From positions 1-23,025 of the forward strand of contig JAIROF010000051.1 of the NCBI GenBank assembly GCA_031257655.1: DNA of 23,025 nucleotides, given 5' to 3'. Every line of letters starts with the position of its first letter. Positions within the stretch are counted from its first letter, which is position 1. The stretch comes from Prevotellaceae bacterium (GTDB taxonomy: Bacteria; Bacteroidota; Bacteroidia; Bacteroidales; UBA932). Below are positions 21,361 to 23,025 of this stretch, piece after piece. A program made the translations under genes and the position numbers. The notes beneath the pieces are model-generated. The model made no database searches, was not told the origin of the DNA, and saw only the letters and a program-made list of their open reading frames with translations.

Positions 21361-22344
21361 ATGTTCACGCACGAAAAACACATGCGTCGCTGCCTCGACC
21401 TTGCCCGCAACGGCTTGGGTCGTGTTGCCCCCAACCCGCTGGTTGGCGCGGCGCTGGTGCGCGGCGGCAGCATCCTCGCCGAAGGGTACCACCGCCGCTA
21501 CGGGTTAGCGCACGCCGAGGTAGAGGCCATCGGCAAGCTGAAGCGGCGCGAGCTGCTCTCCGAGTGCACGCTCTACGTAAGCTTGGAGCCCTGCTGTCAC
21601 GTAGGCAAAACGCCCCCCTGCACGGAGCTCATCATTGCCTCCAAAATCCCGCGCGTGGTGGTGGCCGCCGCCGACCCCTTTTCGCGGGTAAACGGCGCGG
21701 GGATACGGCGCCTGCGCGAAGCCGGCGTAGAGGTCACGCTGGGCGTGCTGGAGCGGGAAGCCCGCGAGCAGAACAGGCGCTTTTTTACCTTCCACGAAAA
21801 AAAACGCCCCTACATCATCCTAAAGTGGGCGCAATCCGCCGACGCCTTTATCGACATTTGCCGCGCGGCAAGCGAGCCTCCGGCAACGATTAGCGGACTG
21901 CAGGCGCACCGCCTCAGCCACAAGTGGCGCACCGAAGAGCAGGCCATCATGGTCGGCGCCAACACCGCCCTGATGGACAACCCCAAGCTCACGGCGCGGC
22001 TCTGGTGCGGACAAAACCCCACCCGCGTGGTGTACGACGAGCAAAACAGCCTGCCGCGCGCGCTCAACATCTTCCGTAGCGATGCGCCCGTTGTGGCGCT
22101 CAGCGGCGGCGACCTCAGCCGCTGGATGCAGGCGCTGCACGAGCGCAGCATACAATCCCTCATCGTGGAAGGCGGAGCAAAGCTCCTCCGGCGCTTCATC
22201 GACGCAGGCCTGTGGGACGAGGCACGAATCTTCACCGCCCCCCGCACCCTGCAAAAGGGAGTGCCCGCACCCCGCATCTGCGGCGCCTTGCGGCACGAGG
22301 AGCGCATAGGCGCCGACCTGCTGCAAGTAATGGTCAATGGTTAA
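21361..22344 (+). CDS. ribD: Riboflavin biosynthesis protein RibD (deaminase/reductase)
   Basis: This 327-residue bifunctional enzyme acts in steps two and three of riboflavin synthesis. The N-terminal deaminase half has the zinc site H51-A-E53 (LAHAEVEAI) and PCC-x-VGKTPPC (C78 and C87), with VAPNPLVGA near 22-30. The reductase half begins around 147 (RPYIILKWAQSADAFI) and includes MVGANTALMDNPKLTARLW and LIVEGGAKLLRRFIDAGLWDEARIF (in parts). It is at the short end for the family. The last five codons and stop (VMVNG) lie inside a heptanucleotide array, so the native C-terminus has probably been replaced or trimmed by the repeat; the fold core appears complete. No FMN riboswitch is visible upstream. 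Confidence 0.93.
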   Translation: MFTHEKHMRRCLDLARNGLGRVAPNPLVGAALVRGGSILAEGYHRRYGLAHAEVEAIGKLKRRELLSECTLYVSLEPCCHVGKTPPCTELIIASKIPRVVVAAADPFSRVNGAGIRRLREAGVEVTLGVLEREAREQNRRFFTFHEKKRPYIILKWAQSADAFIDICRAASEPPATISGLQAHRLSHKWRTEEQAIMVGANTALMDNPKLTARLWCGQNPTRVVYDEQNSLPRALNIFRSDAPVVALSGGDLSRWMQALHERSIQSLIVEGGAKLLRRFIDAGLWDEARIFTAPRTLQKGVPAPRICGALRHEERIGADLLQVMVNG

Positions 22345-22368
22345 CGGTTAATGGTTAATGGTTAATGG
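22327..22368. repeat. Heptanucleotide array (TTAATGG)n overlapping the end of ribD
   Basis: Six 7-base units (GTAATGG, TCAATGG, TTAACGG, then three TTAATGG) start inside the coding sequence and continue past the stop codon at 22342-22344. Confidence 0.9.
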
Positions 22369-22394
22369 CGCGTAGCGCGGTGGTGATGCGCTGT

Positions 22395-22520
22395 AGCCCG
22401 TCACTCCGAGCGCGCGAGGCGCAAGCGTGCGTAGTGGGGGAACCGAGCTCCGCTTCGCAACCAATGGCGGAGCGGGACTTCCCGTCATTCCAAGCGCAGC
22501 GAGGAACCGGAGCGAATCGG
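22395..22520. repeat. Degenerate intergenic repeat sequence between ribD and the rRNA promoter
   Basis: Two related segments, GTCACTCCGAGCGCGCGAGG (from about 22399) and GTCATTCCAAGCGCAGCGAGG (from about 22484), flank a CTCCGC ... GCGGAG inverted pair. They resemble the GTCATTCCGAGCG-type repeats seen in many bacterial intergenic regions. There is no gene in this 604-base gap. Confidence 0.5.
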
Positions 22521-22531
22521 TATGAATGCCC

Positions 22532-22617
22532 CCTCTCAAGCCATCAACTCGAGGTGAATATCGCCTCTCAAGCCATCAACTCGGGGTGCATTTCGGCTCT
22601 CAAAACATCAATATTGC
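22532..22617. repeat. 32-bp direct repeats upstream of the rRNA promoter
   Basis: CCTCTCAAGCCATCAACTCG occurs at 22532 and again exactly 32 bases later at 22564; a third, decayed copy (GCTCTCAAAACATCAA) is at 22596. The last copy ends about 107 bases before the -33 element. Confidence 0.85.
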
Positions 22618-22723
22618 CCATCTACCTGCAGGCATCCGCCTCGTTCAGGTAAAAAAAAATCGCATTCAAAAGCTTTGAAAAAGAGATAGATGTAAAAAAT
22701 ATTACAAAAAAAAGAAGAAAATA

Positions 22724-22754
22724 TTTGGAGGCGATGGTTTTTTTTGTACCTTTG
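22724..22754 (+). promoter_or_regulatory. rRNA operon promoter
   Basis: TTTG (22724-22727), a 19-base spacer and TACCTTTG (22747-22754) match the Bacteroidota sigma consensus in full, preceded by an A-rich tract that could act as an upstream activating element. Transcription would start near 22760, giving a leader of about 190 bases that includes GCTCTTTGAATATACTG (from about 22829), similar to sequence seen ahead of 16S in related genomes. Confidence 0.85.
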
Positions 22755-22948
22755 CAGTCCCAAATTTGAACGGCGGCTTTAGCAGCTCAACCGGAAAAAA
22801 GAGGGAAAAGCAAAAAATGCTCTTTGAATATACTGAAAACAGGAATAAATTTTAAGGAAGGCGTCAATTCCCTTTTTTATGAGAATAAAGGAGGATTTGA
22901 TAGTAAATCAGCCAGCGGTTCACGCTACAGCATAGTAAAAATTTTTTT

Positions 22949-23025
22949 ACCATGAAGAGTTTGATCCTGGCTCAGGATTAACGCTAGCGGCAGGCCTAAC
23001 ACATGCAAGTCGAGGGGCAGCACGA
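22949..23025 (+). rRNA. rrs: 16S ribosomal RNA, 5' end only
   Basis: The universal AGAGTTTGATCCTGGCTCAG site is at 22956-22975, which by alignment with E. coli position 8 puts base 1 near 22949. The following GATTAACGCTAGCGGCAGGC and CATGCAAGTCGAGGGGCAGC are typical of Bacteroidales. The gene is cut by the window edge. Confidence 0.98.

Overview
The window looks like a chromosomal segment of a Bacteroidota (probably Bacteroidales) bacterium. The evidence is the 5' end of a Bacteroidales-type 16S rRNA at the right edge, repeated TTTG-N19..21-TAnnTTTG promoters, a type IX secretion system (T9SS) gene (porQ), T9SS C-terminal sorting tails, a GH106-type glycosidase and a BtuG-type lipoprotein. 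Coding DNA is GC-rich, while intergenic DNA is unusually full of short repeats.

Left part (1-6900): a heptamer repeat array and an inverted repeat precede an orphan hdrA (FAD/iron-sulfur electron-bifurcation subunit). Next come a predicted surface GH106-like glycosidase with its own promoter and terminator, and the minus-strand porQ.

Centre (7232-19080): a vitamin B12 (corrinoid) capture locus. A promoter and a full cobalamin riboswitch lead into a BtuB-like TonB-dependent receptor. After it come a BtuG-like beta-propeller lipoprotein, a DUF4465 protein and a 1308-residue multidomain surface protein. The last two end in related T9SS-type tails. The locus is broken up by a ParE/RelE-type toxin-antitoxin pair, an orphan antitoxin beside a truncated PIN-type toxin, and an IS200/RAYT-type single-strand transposase sitting among palindromic elements. 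Only the receptor is visibly under riboswitch control.

Right part (19081-23025): more copies of the palindromic elements, a translationally coupled prmC-recX operon on the minus strand, ribD on the plus strand, and then a strong rRNA promoter and the first ~77 bases of 16S rRNA.

Most notable non-gene structure: perfect 19-bp hairpins (CATAGGGTAAAACCCTATG) from which arrays of 8-bp units beginning ATG run outward, in four places with different unit sequences; and heptanucleotide arrays at gene ends, one of which supplies the last codons of ribD. All family assignments come from reading motifs by eye; no database search was run.
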